Assembly: GCA_963854835.1 (NCBI GenBank)
Contig: OY978526.1
Coordinates: 44,599,140 to 44,663,139, forward strand
Origin: Megamerina dolium
Lineage: Eukaryota; Arthropoda; Insecta; Diptera; Megamerinidae
DNA: 64,000 nt
Direction of reading: 5' to 3'
Shown piece by piece: positions 35,333 through 47,870 of the stretch; the first letter of the stretch is position 1, and each line of letters opens with the position of its first letter. The translations under genes were made by a program, and so were the position numbers. Below the pieces are notes generated by a model. That model saw only the letters and a list, made by a program, of their open reading frames with translations. It had not been told where the DNA came from and searched no databases.

Positions 35333-37978
35333 GTATATGTGCCCACGCTCCGACGGATGAGAAGGACAATGTGACCAAGGAGAGCTTCTTTCAGCGCCTC
35401 GAAGAAGCTTATGACCGCTGCCCCCGCCACGATATCAAAATCGTGCTTGGCGACTTTAATGCCAGGGTGGGCAAGGAAGGTACCTTTGGTCCAACTGTCG
35501 GAAAATTCAGCCTCCACCAAAACACCTCCGATAACGGAATGAGGCTGATCGACTTCGCCGCAGCACGAAACATGGTAATTGGTGGTACCAGATTCCAGCA
35601 TCTCGACATCCACAAAGCGACATGGCTGTCTCCAGATCATCGTACAAGAAACCAAATTGATCATGTGTTGATTGACGGAAGGCATGCTTCCAGTGTGATG
35701 GACGTGAAATCGATCCGTGGTGCCAACATCGACTCGGATCACTACCTTGTTGCAGCTAAGGTGCGCACACGCCTATGTGTCGCAAATAACAAGAGAAGTC
35801 CCACACAGAGAAAGCTCGACGTCAGTAAGCTGCAATCACCAGAGACAGCAGATGCATTTTCCACTCGACTATCGGATCTGCTTATGCAGAACACTCCCCC
35901 ACTTGATGATACATGCGCACGGTGGACACATATATCCCACTCCATGACTACTGCTGCCGAGGAGGTAATCGGTTACTACCGGCCTCTGAGGAATGAGTGG
36001 TATGATCAGGAGTGTCGCGACGCTACCGCAGAGAAAGACGCCGCCTACAGAAAAACCCTGCGTGCAGGCGTAACGCGAGCTGTTAAGGAGCGGTATAGAG
36101 AGAAAAGGAGTGCAGAGAGACGTCTTTTCAGGCGCAAGAAGAGGGAGTTGGAAAGACGCGAGTGTGAGGAGATAGAGATGTGCACCGACAAGAATGAGAC
36201 TCGAAAATTCTTTGAAAAGATCAAGCGCCTGAGTGGAGGTTTAAATTCCGGAGCCTCTTCTTGTCGTGATGGAAATGGGAATCTGGTTACGGATGTCCAG
36301 AGTGTACTGAGCCTATGGAGGGAACACTTCTCCACGTTACTGAATGGCGATGCTACGAACAATTCCGCCAGTGGAGGAGAATGCCCGATAACCCCAATTA
36401 CAGATGATGGTGTTGATGTTCCACCACCCGACTATGACGAGGTTGAAACGGCCATTTTAAGGCTGAAGAACAACAAAGCTGCAGGTGCTGATGGCCTGCC
36501 TGCCGAGTTGTTTAAGACCGGAGGCGATGAGCTGCTCACCCGCATGCACCAGCTCATAAGCAGAATATGGTCGGATGAAAGCATGCCTGATGATTGGAGG
36601 CTCAGTGTTCTCTGTCCTGTACATAAAAAAGGAGACCCCACAATTTGCGCCAACTACCGTGGAATAAGTCTCCTGAGCATCGCGTACAAGGTTCTATCGA
36701 GCGTACTGTGTGAAAGATTGAAGCCTATGCTCAGCAACCTGATTGGACCTTATCAGTGTGGCTTCAGACCTGGTAAATCCACCATCGACCAGATTTTCAC
36801 ACTGCGCCAAATCCTGGAGAAGACCCAAGAAAAACAGATCGACACACACCACCTATTTGTTGATTATAAAGCCGCTTTCGACAGTCCGGTAAGGGATTAC
36901 CTCTACGCAACAATGTCTGAGTTCGGTATTCCTGCAAAGCTCATTCGACTTTGTAGAATGACACTGCATAACTCCCGTTGTGCAGTGAAAATTGGGAAGG
37001 ACCTCTCCGCACCGTTTAATACCGAACGGGGTTTCAGACAAGGTGATTCGTTATCGTGCGACTTCTTCAATCTTATTATGGAGAAAATAATACGAGCTGC
37101 TGATCTACGACATAATGGCACTATCTTCAACAAAAGTGTCATGCTGTTAGCGTATGCCGACGATATTGACATAATCGGCATGAACACGCGAGCAGTCAGT
37201 GCAGCATTCTCAGAGTTGGAAAGAGAGTCGCGTCGGATGGGTCTCACGGTGAACGAGGGCAAGACGAAGTATCTAGTGTCAACAAACAAAGAGTCCCGGC
37301 GTCTTGGACAGCACGTCACTGTTGACAACTACGCTTTTGAAGTAGTAAGGGACTTTGTCTATCTTGGAACCAGCATTAACAGCAGTAATGACGTCAGCTT
37401 GGAGATCATGCGTAGGATAACTCTTGCTAACAGGTGTTACTTTGGGCTGGGTAAGCAATTGAGAAGTCGAGCCCTCTCTCGAAGAACGAAAACTACACTC
37501 TACAAGTCTCTCATCATGCCTGTCCTAACATATGGCGCTGAAGCCTGGACAATTTCCACCTCGGATGAGCGAATACTTGGAGTTTTCGAGAGAAAAGTCC
37601 TACGCAAGATCTTTGGACCTATTTGCGTTGGTGGCGAGTACCGAATAAGGTACAACCATGAGCTGTACGAGCTGTATGCCGATATTGACATAGTAAAGCG
37701 CATCAAAATCCAGCGGCTGCGCTGGCTAGGTCATGTCTAGCGAATGGAAGAACACGCTCCAGCTAAGAAGGTGTTATATTCGGAACCCGCTGGAGGACGA
37801 CGCAAAAGAGGAAGACCAAACCTCCGGTGGAAAGACCAAGTACTGGAGAACCTGACGGCGCTTGGAATTTCTAACTGGCGCCAGCTAGCGAAGAACAGAG
37901 ATGGCTGGCGAAGCATGTTATTTTCGGCCTAAATCGATATTCGGTTGTTATGGCCACATAAGTAAGTAAGTAAGTAAG
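35333..37978 (+). mobile_element. RTE-like LINE, longest copy in the window
   Basis: The insertion is flanked by a perfect 15-bp duplication tattactgtattact at 35318-35332 and 37979-37993. It is truncated at its 5' end inside the endonuclease domain and ends with a (TAAG)n tail. It lies within the TG...CA insert, making a third nesting level. Confidence 0.9.
35335..37932 (+). pseudogene. RTE-like endonuclease-reverse transcriptase ORF with one nonsense codon
   Basis: The frame is open from the truncation point (HAPTDEKDNVTKESFF) to a TAG at 37738-37740, then continues in the same frame to the natural stop at 37932. Counting from the GTG at 35371, the C-terminal half of the AP-endonuclease domain comes first, with GDFNARVG near residues 27-34 and SDH at 122-124. 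A basic linker follows. The RT domain starts near residue 427 (NYRGISL), with FVDYKAAFDS and YADD at 595-598, then the thumb and the RLRWLGHV tail. Copies at 15560, 19672 and 63230 have GAG (Glu) where this copy has TAG, so it is a single G-to-T nonsense change. The N-terminal endonuclease half is missing. Confidence 0.85.
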
Positions 37979-39878
37979 TATTACTGTATTACTTTTTTTT
38001 TTCTTTATTTAATTCATGTCTTATCTTCTTCTTCTCCCGTTTTTTTTTTTTTTTTTTTTACAGAATGTTCTAGTACTTAGTCTAAAAGGAATTTAAAACA
38101 ATCCGAATTTCCCTCTTACAAATTATTTTTCTTCTACATATACATATATAGGCAAAATTAATTGTAACCCCGTAATTCCATAATTTCATACCTTATTCTA
38201 CCCTTCGCCATGTTGTTGTTGTTGCCAGATCGATGTGTTGAAGTTTTCAAATCGTTGATTTTCTTACACCTATTCTCTCATTTTGTTTAAAATTGTTCAA
38301 AATTCTTAATTCTTGAATATTATATATCTTGTATTTCATTGATATATGTATATATATACTTCTCGTGTTCTTATTTTTCTGTTCCATTGGGGTTTTTTTT
38401 TTCTCTCTTTAAGCATTCACCTTCTACATTAGTTCTTTATAATTTCGAATTATTTATCGAATCACATTACTTTTATCACTACTTATAAATTTGTTATTCA
38501 CTTTAGTTCCTTCAATTATGTTTTAGGCAAGGCAATTACTCGTATTTAGCCCTTAGTTCCTTTTTTTTGAATTGGTTATTGAACCGCATTATTTCTGCCA
38601 CTACCCATAAAAACCATGTTATCCCTTTTAATCATTTTAATTAGGTCTTAGGTATCAAGTATTAGTTGAACGACGAATTACATGCATCTGCCCCCCTCTG
38701 GTGCCTTCACTGTCGCCTTTTATTTTTTCGCGAACTGTACTTAATCGTATTATTTTAGTTTTCCTCCCCGGTTGATCATTCTTATATTCATTAGTGTATT
38801 ATCACGATATGTATTAAACATCGAAGGAGAAGAAGAAGGAAAAATTTACATTTAATTTTTTTTTTCACTAACTTTTGGGTCGTACTGCATGACCACTCAT
38901 TATTGACTTGGATGTAATATCTGCTCGACTGCCCCCCATTTCTTAATTGTCCGCTCTTATATATGATCATTGTTCACAAACATCAGATCGTATTGGAAGA
39001 ACACCGCAAGAATCGATCACGCCACTTAAATTTGTATTTTTTTTTTTTTTTTTTCCGCCTTATACACCTTCACCTTCCTCACCTCACCAACACTGATCCC
39101 CTTCTCTGCAATTGCACAGATATCTTCTTACTCTGATACACCAACCAATGATCTTGTATGATCATGATTATCTATACCACGAAGGGCTCTCTTAATTGAC
39201 TGGACAGTTACTCCCATTCTCTCTTCCTCTCTAATGGTAAGTAAAGAGATTAGATCATCCGAATTATAGTTATTCATACTATTCTTGAATGGAGGAAGAC
39301 ACGACATATATGTACATATTTGTGAGAGGGAAGAGAAGAAGTGAGGGAGAAAAAAAAAAAAAAAGATCATACGATATATGCATGTCATTATAAATGCACG
39401 CAAGGGAAAAGAATTAACAGATGTACAACCAGAGATGTGGATGTAAAATATATACCGTGAGCAGGAGTTGGTCGATGTGCGGCTCATGTTACAGATCATC
39501 CAATAGCATTTTGTGGATTTTCTTTACCGTTTCTGGCGTGGCCACCTCAATTGGTCGACCACTACGGTGTTCGTCTTGGCAACTCGTACGATCTCGTTTA
39601 AACTCCGCCACCCAATATTTTATGGTCGTAAACGAAGGAGCAGACTCCCCCAGAGTACAATCTAGTTCCGCTTTAATAATCGTTGGACTAAGACCTTTCA
39701 AATGAAGGTATTAAATTACATAACGGTGACCAATTTTTTCCATGTTTATAAATTCACTGAGCTCGTTAACTTTTGATGGCGCCAAAAAATTACTAAACAC
39801 TTTTCACCAAAATAATTTTTTTCAAACTACTGCCGCCATCTATATTTCAGGCCGGGTAGTTTTGGGACCACCCTCCTA

Positions 39879-40815
39879 TATGAAGGTCTTTACAATGAAT
39901 TAATGCTTCTTAAAAATGTAAGATTTAAATTAATTTAAATTCCTAGTATTTCAATGTATTTACCTACATAGAAAAAGGGAATCTCCGGAAATTTATTGCT
40001 ACAAGCATTTAGGTGTCTTTTGCAAAATGTGCTACTGTCGCGTTTCCTACAATCTTTGAAGCTGTTCACATTGCTGACGCCCAAGGCAACCGTAAAAAAA
40101 TCTACTCGTATGTAAACCGACAAAATTTTAGTAATATAGGTTACTTCGTGGAAGCGGTAACTATGAGTAGAGTATGAGTAGAGTGTATCAGAAGTAAATA
40201 TTCTACAGTGTACATACTCGTATGTTTCAAATCTACTCATCTCTTAAGGCGCTTCTTTGTTGTATTCGCTTTGGCATGCTGTTATGTTTATCATAGGTTT
40301 AATATTGTATATTGTTCATAAAATCATATAAATATACTGTATATATGAGTGTTTGTATGTAAGTACTTATGTATAATACGTCAGTGGCATCGCTAGGATT
40401 TTCTCAAGAGATTGCCGTTCTATTGAAAAATAGTTTGTACATAGGTAAATCGTATGCAAGAAGTTTTATTTTTATTTTTACAATTTTTTTATTTTTTAGT
40501 TTTCTGCAGTTTAATATTCGTAGTTTTGCATACATTTCGTTAATTGATTTTTTATCAGTTGTATGTATTACCAATGTTGGTAGTCACTGATATATTGTAT
40601 TTTCAATCTGTTTTCTGTTCAAAAATTGAGCATTCAACTATTTGATATTATTGCTTTGATATGTACATGAATATTATTATGTACTATATTTCCGTACATA
40701 TACTCTTTACGTTCGGAAGTATTAATCCAAATATATATTGTCTCATTTCTGAATGTGAATATATTAATTGAATGTAGAATAATAATAATAATAATACTAT
40801 TAATAAAAATAATAA
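39879..40815. other. Intergenic with (AAT)n microsatellite
   Basis: No gene is supported. An (AAT)n run lies at about 40779-40815 directly before a SINE 3' fragment. Confidence 0.5.
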
Positions 40816-40817
40816 TA

Positions 40818-40875
40818 AGAGAAGCTCGGCCACTGAGCCCTTTGGGGCTTTAAGAGCCACATATTAATTTTTTTT
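40818..40875 (+). mobile_element. SINE 3'-end fragment
   Basis: Only the last block of the SINE family is present: agagaagctcggccactgag, then ccctttggggctttaagagc, then cacatatta and a T-rich end. The upstream boundary is the (AAT)n microsatellite, so it may be a severely truncated copy. Confidence 0.65.
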
Positions 40876-41049
40876 ATTTTATTTGTAGAATAATAATATT
40901 TTGAGTATTCATTGGGGTTTTAGAGTGAACACGCATAATTACAGGGTGTTGAGCATCTTTTTCCAAAGTGTACTCTTTATTTCGCTTCGTTTCGTGACCG
41001 TCTGCGAGAGAACTCAACCGAAGGCATCAATCAGTATGCTGTTTTTTTA

Positions 41050-41800
41050 GAGTGAAGCAGTTTCCGATCGGGCTAAAACAAAGTAACAGTTATCAAATCT
41101 GGTAACCCAAAGGTCATTTGTACTCGGTAAGGTTTGCAATTTCATCATGGAAAGATTGACACGGCAATAACGCTTGCAAGTATTGAAATTTTATTACGAA
41201 AATCATGGTTCTGTCATCCAAACTAAAAGTTCGCTACAACCATTTTATGGACGACATAATGAGCCAAATCGACAACAATGGGCATATGAACAACCAAAAT
41301 TATCGGATTTGGAGTGAAGAAAATACACAAGAAATTCTTACATCCGGTGTGGTTTATAGGTATCTTTAACAACGCGGCAGGCAACAAAGTAACAGTCAAT
41401 GGCGATCGACACAGAGCCATGATAACTGACTATGTGATTCCACAATTGCGTGGTATGAATGTGGAAGATGTGTGCTTCCATCACGACGGCGCTAAATGCC
41501 ATACAATCGATTGATTGAAAGAAATATTTGGCGACAATATAATCTCTCAAAATTGACCTGTGAACTATCTGGAGATTTAACGCCTCTGGACTATTTTTTT
41601 GTGGGGATATGTGAAAAGGCTAGTTTAAGCTGATAAACCAGCAACTTTGGATGAATAGAGATTAGGACCCAATTGCTTAAGAAAGTAACCGAAAATTGGG
41701 CTTCCAGATTACGTCACGTTCAAACCAGTTGCGGCGGCCATATGTCCGAAATCATATGCAAAAACTAATTGCCTAAAATTATCCTTCCAATAAAGTCAAT
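41050..41800 (+). pseudogene. IS630/Tc1-mariner superfamily transposase relic
   Basis: The same clade as 27180-28160, with a shared leader (gaagcagtttccgat...). The frame would start at 41147 (MERLTRQ, stop, RLQVLKFYYENHGSVIQT, FYGRHNEPNRQQ). A large deletion then removes the region up to NYRIWSEENTQEIL. Further pieces are NNAAGNKVTVNGDRHRAMITDYVIPQL, VCFHHDGAKCHT (second catalytic Asp) and GDLTPLDYFFVGI (last Asp). The first catalytic Asp segment is lost in the deletion. Numerous stops and frameshifts. Confidence 0.7.
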
Positions 41801-42585
41801 TTTTGATTCAGAATTCTAAAAAACAACCGCTACATTATCTGTGGCAAAAGGCAGCAACCGTTTAAGGCAAGAGGTTAGGAGTTCACCCAGGGTTACAACG
41901 TAATATATTTAACCCAGCAATTTTATAGGGTTAATTTGCTAACTCTATGTCTTTCTGTCAAAAAATGAAAATAAATTAAATTTTTCAATATGTATTTGCA
42001 TCTGTGAAATATGTATTTTCAATAAATAATAAATAAAGAAATGCTGAAGAAATTGTTAAGTGCTACAGAACGATTGCAGAGCGAAGTGATAAAGCTGAAA
42101 ATATTCAATTTGATATTTCAAATAGCAGACGAATATGAATACCCAAAACATATGACGCAAAGCAGAGGCAGAGATGCCGACCAAAATCAAAAATGCTCGA
42201 AATAACTAACTTGGTTTCAGATATCTGTTCTGTAACACAATGCTTGGATTAAACAAATAACAATTCAACTCTGAGCTACTTAACTCTGAAATTATAAATT
42301 GAATCTTGGATTTTTCAGGTGGGCCTAAGTCAATTTTATAGTTTTTATAAGAGAGCGTTTTGAAGTTTCTGAGTGAAAACGGTAAATAAACAAAAAACTG
42401 AATTAATTAGTCAAATTTGAAAATATTGAAGATCTCAATAGTTTTAGTATAATCTGCGGAATTGCCTATTATTAAAAATGGTAACATTTTTTAAGGCGAA
42501 CCTTACGAAAATTATATAACATACAATATATAATAAAATACGATGGCCTCTGTTGTGCTTGTAAATCAATTCTCTCTTGGCTCAA
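41801..42585. other. Intergenic, nothing supported
   Basis: AT-rich DNA without recognisable genes or repeats. Confidence 0.5.
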
Positions 42586-42589
42586 TTTA

Positions 42590-42828
42590 AGCGGTTAGCC
42601 AGACTTGGTTGGTTCCGAACTGCAGAACTATTGTGTCGTGAAGCTTGGTCATAGAGTTCTTTTTCGAAGCTTTACTGTTACTGACGGAACCATATCCCAT
42701 TGTTTGTGTACTGTTCGAGAGAAAATTCTTTTCGATATTAAAATTAATGTCTCAGGCGTGGATTGAACCCACAATCTACGGTGCAGAAAGTCAACGCACT
42801 AACCACTGAGCTTTAGCACCCAGCTTTA
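42590..42828 (-). mobile_element. tRNA-derived SINE copy, 3' end missing
   Basis: On the minus strand the head is complete (gtgctaaagctcagtggtta, then the B-box gggttcaatcca). The family body follows as far as the agttcggaacc block, and the final block is absent. The body is more diverged than most copies. Confidence 0.65.
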
Positions 42829-42829
42829 G

Positions 42830-45800
42830 CACTAGCACTGAAACTATGACCTTATGAGTTGATGTTGAAGTTGTGAAGAGAATTGTCAGGTACATTCTTG
42901 TAGTCCACTTCGTCCAATTCATATTTGTAGTCGCATGTTGCATATGTTTATGTGTTAGTACAAATAATAGTATGCAGCAAGTTGAAGCTTGCTTAACTTT
43001 ACATTATCATGAGTACGAAAGCATTCATCCAACAACATACTTTTGTATAGGAGGTAGGCTTGGCCTCCATCCGATTACAATGACTTTCTAAAATATCCAT
43101 TCTGTGCTCAGATTAACAACATACACCATGGTTTAATTCGATAGCTTTATATGTGGTGGGAGTGGTTTTCATCCGATTCGCCGCATCTTCTAATATATCA
43201 ATTTTGTGGTGAACATAAGAATTTTTTACTTAGTTTCAGATGGACAGCGGTATTTTTCGTGAGAAAAGTGTGAAAATATGTATTCGATAACAAACTTTTG
43301 TATGGGAGGAGGGAAAATAATCATATGTACCAATTCTTAATTATATCGCACAATTATCGTGCGAAAAGAGAGTCACCCTGACAGATCGTGATTCTGATCA
43401 AAAGCTAAATATACCCTTTGTATGTACTGTATAAAAAGTGCACACCTCAACTTCTTTCCACAATGTATTCAGCATTTGCAGAACAAAACATATGTAGCCT
43501 ACCATAAAAACAAAACTGCTTTTGGCACTTTATGACGGACTGACCCCACATCATAAGTTATGGTCATATTTGGGTATATGCAATATCAAAGGAATTATAA
43601 ACAAATAGTCTAATTTATTAAGTAATTAAATGGCATGCTTAAAATGGCATTCATTATACAAGAGTTATTAAGCAAAGCCTTTGAAATATGAATATCATCA
43701 TATTTTAACGTTTTGAAACACTTTTTGCCGAATACCCTTGATAAATGTTCCTTTTATTTTATGAATGATAATTTTATTTAAATTTTAAATACCATTTTAC
43801 CTTGTGTTGAGACTTTTCTTTTATGACTTTTTTATATGTTGTGAACACCCGTGCAGGGATGCTTTAGAATTTTCAAACAATTTAATTGCATTCCATTTAA
43901 TTGACGCTTTCACACCTTTATTTATAAATAACTAATTGCTCTATGTATACGTAGACTTTAGGTATTAAAGTTTTAAATTACATTGCTCTATTGTCGAAAT
44001 TCTTAAGGTCTTTAAGTTTTTGTTCAAGATAATAAACGAGTATATAGAATCTGTATTTGTCGTAAGAGAAGTCATACTATCAGTTTACTCGTGGACTATG
44101 TTTGAAACCAAAAACTATAATAGTACATTCGTAGAACTTGCAAGTAAATAGTTTTGTTTGACAAAGGACTGTGTTTATTATATTAGCAAGTGTTTATTTC
44201 TATTTGTATACATATACACTGAGTATGTGATATTGAAGTGATGAGTTGTTGTGAATCATACCCACTCCATTTGTCCAATAAATTTACGACAATTATACTT
44301 TGGAAGTATTAACTTTTGGCGAATTTAACACTTCATACATTAGCATACGAAAGTGCTCTGTTGCCGTTATGGCTCTCTTATACTACGTATGAGCATGTAG
44401 AGATGTATGTAAAACGTCAATTCATAAATCATACGCAGGCTTATTTATTTAAGTTGTGCATGGCTCAAAGTGTACGAGTATATATTGTATGTAGTTAGTT
44501 GTTCTATTTTGTGTACTTTCTGAAGTAATCTCTTTTCGCTGTTTACTAAATTCATCGTAGACATCCTTAGAGACAATACAAATGCGAAGAAAATTCCATG
44601 TACAAATAAAAGACTAATGATGAAACAATAAAACAGTCTGGCAGACACGTTCTAACTTTGATGAAATGCTTATGTCTGACAGAAAATACTACATTTATAA
44701 GTACTCAGCTATACGCATTTGGTAGGATGATGAAATGAGAGCGTTACAAGTAACCGTAGTAATTTGGAATTGCATAATTTATACTTTCTTATTAAGCATG
44801 AGCATTTTCTTATTGGAATGGTCCTTATAACACCTCGGAATATAATCATCAAGATGTTGCACTCATTTTCTTGTGGGGAAAGTTTATTGTTGAATGCGCA
44901 CATTCATCAAACTCATCATTATTTGGCTAAAATCGTATATATCGTACATATATCTTTCACTTGCATTGCCATAAGGCAAATTTTATGATTCCATAAGATA
45001 TTAGCTATATTCATTGGTGCTACATACTTTCGCAGTTTGAGTAAGTAGATCTTTCTTGGATATGGAAATCATGGGATGGATAACTTTCAAGAACGAATGT
45101 CATTGCCAAGTATTTCTTTATTTCTCAACTCCCCCACACTATTCGCCTTTATACTTGTGGTAAAGTTGCAAAATACTTACAAGTATTTTGATTAGTTTCT
45201 CTCTTGAGAACAATAGACCAGTAGATGATTTAATTAGTCTGGCGAGTATGTTCTTTAGTATAATAAACATGAGTCAATATGCAACGTATTAGTGGTTATA
45301 TACTTCGAGGCATAAGAATAGAGTGTTGATGGAGTTTGTATTAAATATTTAAATTTCACAACAACTTCAGTGTTTTACAATCACCGCGACATGGTGAAGA
45401 TAAATTTAAATAAATTTTATTATGAGATACATTTTTAATCTTTCCGCATTCCGAAAGACTTGTGTTGTAAGTACAATAGTACTTTCTGGAATTTTGACAG
45501 AATGATATGTATTCTAAATTAAAGTTTGTTGCAACTACACTATTTTTAACTGAAGTTGATTAGATTGTTGTAGGTGTTGTTACAACGGACAGTTTAAAAT
45601 ATTTAATAATTTCTTAGATCTAAATTGGCAGCGGGGGGGACACAACAAATTATTCCATTTGAACATAAATTTATGTAAAATCGCTTGTTAACTCATTACA
45701 TTCCAGTTTGCACATTGTGCGTAAGATACACCTACACATACTGACTACGACTGTCTGTATCAACAACAACATCACATACTTCAATATCACGATAATGCCA

Positions 45801-46454
45801 AAAGGCCTTAACTTCATTTTTATATGCAAGTACACATGGAGTTATGTGTAAAACCAATGTTAGTTTGAGACAATGCGGTAGCGGTTTTCTCCTCATTTGC
45901 ACGTTTTTGCTAATTGAGTGATATGGATACGTGCCACGAGCCAACATATTCGTATATTCATATGCTCAGGCATACATGCTCTCAACAAAGCATACCTCCC
46001 ACTCGCTATAAGGTAGATGAGCATGTATATTCATATACGTGTATGTAGTACATGTGTGTATATAGTTCATGAGTGAACAGTCAAAAAGCATAAGCTATAA
46101 TATTTACAACAAAGTCCTTATAGAAGAGCTCCTCAGGCGAATTTAGAATTTCATGTTTGCTTATAATGCACATTAAATCATTTGTTGTTGTTTGTATGTA
46201 AGTTATGTAAGTTATGTGAATCCCATATTCATCATATTACATTGGCACATTAATTGATTAGCCAACTTCATTATACAAGAATACTTACCAATACATATAT
46301 ACATGAAGGTATAGGAACATTTTCGTCTATTGTTTGCGCAACATATTTCTTATAGGTGATAATTTCTATGAAATGGCGATTGCTGATGGCTGTTATATGC
46401 CCGAATATATCTAATTTGATAAACATCAGTGGCAAGATTTTTTTCATAATAAGA
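42830..46454. other. Intergenic, nothing supported
   Basis: AT-rich DNA. Short frames only, with no family-level features. No recognisable transposon was found. Confidence 0.45.
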
Positions 46455-46456
46455 TA

Positions 46457-46931
46457 AAGGGTGATCCAATAAGAGCTTCCGGATTTATTTTTTAAAAAAA
46501 ACGCATTAAAATAAATGTAATAATCAAAATTTGTATTTAAGAAGTAAGTTCGATTTACGAAATGTAATGTTTCAAAATAATTTCTTTTAAATGTTGTCCG
46601 AAACTTGATTTTAGATGATCCATTCTATGGGTCCTATTTACGAGCATTTCGTACGATATTTCGTTAATTAGGGGCGTTATGTTCGCTTCTAATGCAGGGA
46701 TCGATTGTGGTTGATTATATAAAGTGGTCGAAAAGCACGAAAAACATTTCTCACTGAACACTGATTTTGGAAATAAATTTCCACAATTTGTAAATGTCTT
46801 TTGTAATTTGTCTTTTTATGGTGAAATGTCAATGAATAATGAACACAAATGTCATATGAACATGACAGTTGTTAGGCGTGAAATGTCTGAGAATCGTTAT
46901 TGGAGAAAGTACCTCCTATTGGATCACTCTT
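46457..46931 (-). mobile_element. Internally deleted Tc1-mariner-type element, 475 bp
   Basis: Inverted ends aagggtgatccaataagagc (from 46457) and, complemented, aagagtgatccaataggagg (from 46931), each bordered by TA (46455-46456, 46932-46933). Inside, on the minus strand, the transposase N-terminus (a VEIYFQNQCSV-like piece near 46780-46745) is joined to the extreme C-terminus (ALEANITPLI...NRTHRMDHLKSSFGQHLKEII, 46695-46565). The whole catalytic domain is deleted. This is how non-autonomous derivatives arise. The decayed coding region cannot make transposase. Confidence 0.75.
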
Positions 46932-46933
46932 TA

Positions 46934-47330
46934 TTTGCCTGCAGGCAAACAATGTGATCGTAGATCGGTGAACGAACGTTTCCAAAAGAGAAATTGGTTA
47001 ATGTTGGTTCATCTTTATACCTTTGGTTTTAAAATTACGTCAACTGCATATTCAATTGATAGTTTCTACATTCGTCTCTTATGGTATTTCACAGTGCATT
47101 ACCGTCTACAAGAATTGATTGATTGATTACATTGGTTGACAAAATGTGACATTTTATTTAGCAGAACTTTGTGTACGATGATTTTTATAATGAAGTAAAA
47201 CTAATTTGTTATTTTTATCATTCTCATCAGGGCAAAGCGACAAATTTATGGAACGATAATTAACACGGTAATACAAATTTCTAGTATTTTGAATTGTTAG
47301 TGCTCCACTAATGTGTAGCTACCCAGGTCA
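46934..47330. other. Intergenic, nothing supported
   Basis: No recognisable coding or repeat content. Confidence 0.45.
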
Positions 47331-47334
47331 GTCC

Positions 47335-47870
47335 AACCAATATCCCAGAATATCTGGATTCTACTCTGAGGAAGTCTGCTCCTTCGTTTACAACAGTAAA
47401 ATATTGGGTGGCAGAGCTGGAACAAGCTGCGATGACAAACTTCGCAATGGTCGAGGAAATGAGGTGACCACGCGTGATGATTGTTGACTGAAGCGAGCGA
47501 GAAATCTTCGTAGGCATTTCAAAAAGTAATGTACATATCATATTGACTTAAAAAATTGTTTCATCCAGACAATGCATGAGTGAACTGGCACTCATCTGCT
47601 ATCGTGATGTCCAAAATAGGGACATATAATCAGAGTTGCTTCTTCATGCAACCTATGTGCCATATTTAGCTCCCTCGATTTATTTTCTGTTTCTAAACTT
47701 GAATAAATGGCTTGGTGGGAAAAGATTTGCCAACAATAAAGAGGTGGAGTGTTGTTATATGAAGGATATCGGTAATTTTTAGCATATACAGAGCATGAAA
47801 GCTTTTGAACATGGTTAAGAAAAGAGTATCGATATATGATAAATATAGATATTTCAAATAAAGATATTTT
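47335..47870 (+). pseudogene. Decayed mariner, same subfamily as the nested one
   Basis: Plus-strand translation gives a TLRKSAPSFTTVKYWVAELE-like N-terminal segment at about 47378-47425. After a deletion it gives the C-terminal part: LAPSIYFLFLNLNKWLGGKR, then FANNKEVE and SMKAFEHG at about 47650-47820. The third catalytic Asp is lost (LAPSIYF instead of LAPSDYF). The middle of the gene is missing. It closely resembles the mariner split across 33469-39876 in these parts. Confidence 0.65.

Larger units (their letters stand above)
34919..39493 (-). mobile_element. TG...CA-ended insert with GATC duplication
   Basis: The insert splits the mariner between the KIHKMLLDD and RRLKVRK segments. It is flanked by GATC at 34915-34918 and 39494-39497. 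Its ends read tgttatgaat... and ...atgttaca on the plus strand, so TG...CA on either strand. After subtracting the RTE copy inside it (35333-37978 plus one 15-bp TSD), it is about 1.9 kb. TG...CA ends with a 4-bp duplication fit a solo LTR or a much-reduced LTR retrotransposon. However, I find no internal repeat of its ends, no primer-binding site and no pol. It holds long poly-T tracts (38040-38060, 39038-39055). Confidence 0.5.
33486..39701 (-). pseudogene. Mariner transposase gene, split in three
   Basis: The N-terminal part (39701-39498) has the second helix-turn-helix region: ESAPSFTTIKYWVAEFKR and RSGRP, then KIHKMLLDD. The middle part (34918-34509) resumes with RRLKVRKLGKITGISKTALY, RKLCVRWVPRLL, and VTMDETWVHHFTPE (first catalytic Asp), then a NFLQGL segment. 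The C-terminal part (33871-33486) gives SDVIKEKRRKKKVLFYEDNAP (second Asp; the usual HDN is EDN), YSPDLAPSDYF (third Asp, D34D type), KKWIGGRRFANNKEV and the end. Besides the two insertions, a 28-base-offset duplication (33760-33781 repeated at 33788-33809) introduces a stop. Not functional. Confidence 0.8.
33469..39876 (-). mobile_element. Mariner element interrupted by two nested insertions
   Basis: One mariner on the minus strand. Its two inverted ends survive: cgagggcggtcccagaacta from 33469, and the complement of tagttttgggaccaccctcc ending at 39876. Each is bordered by TA (33467-33468 and 39877-39878). Mariner sequence is found only at 33469-33871, 34509-34918 and 39498-39876, together about 1.19 kb. 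That is close to a full mariner (about 1.3 kb). The gaps are a 634-bp MITE-like element and a 4575-bp TG...CA insert. Reading across the gaps restores the expected protein order, so the three parts were once contiguous. Confidence 0.85.
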
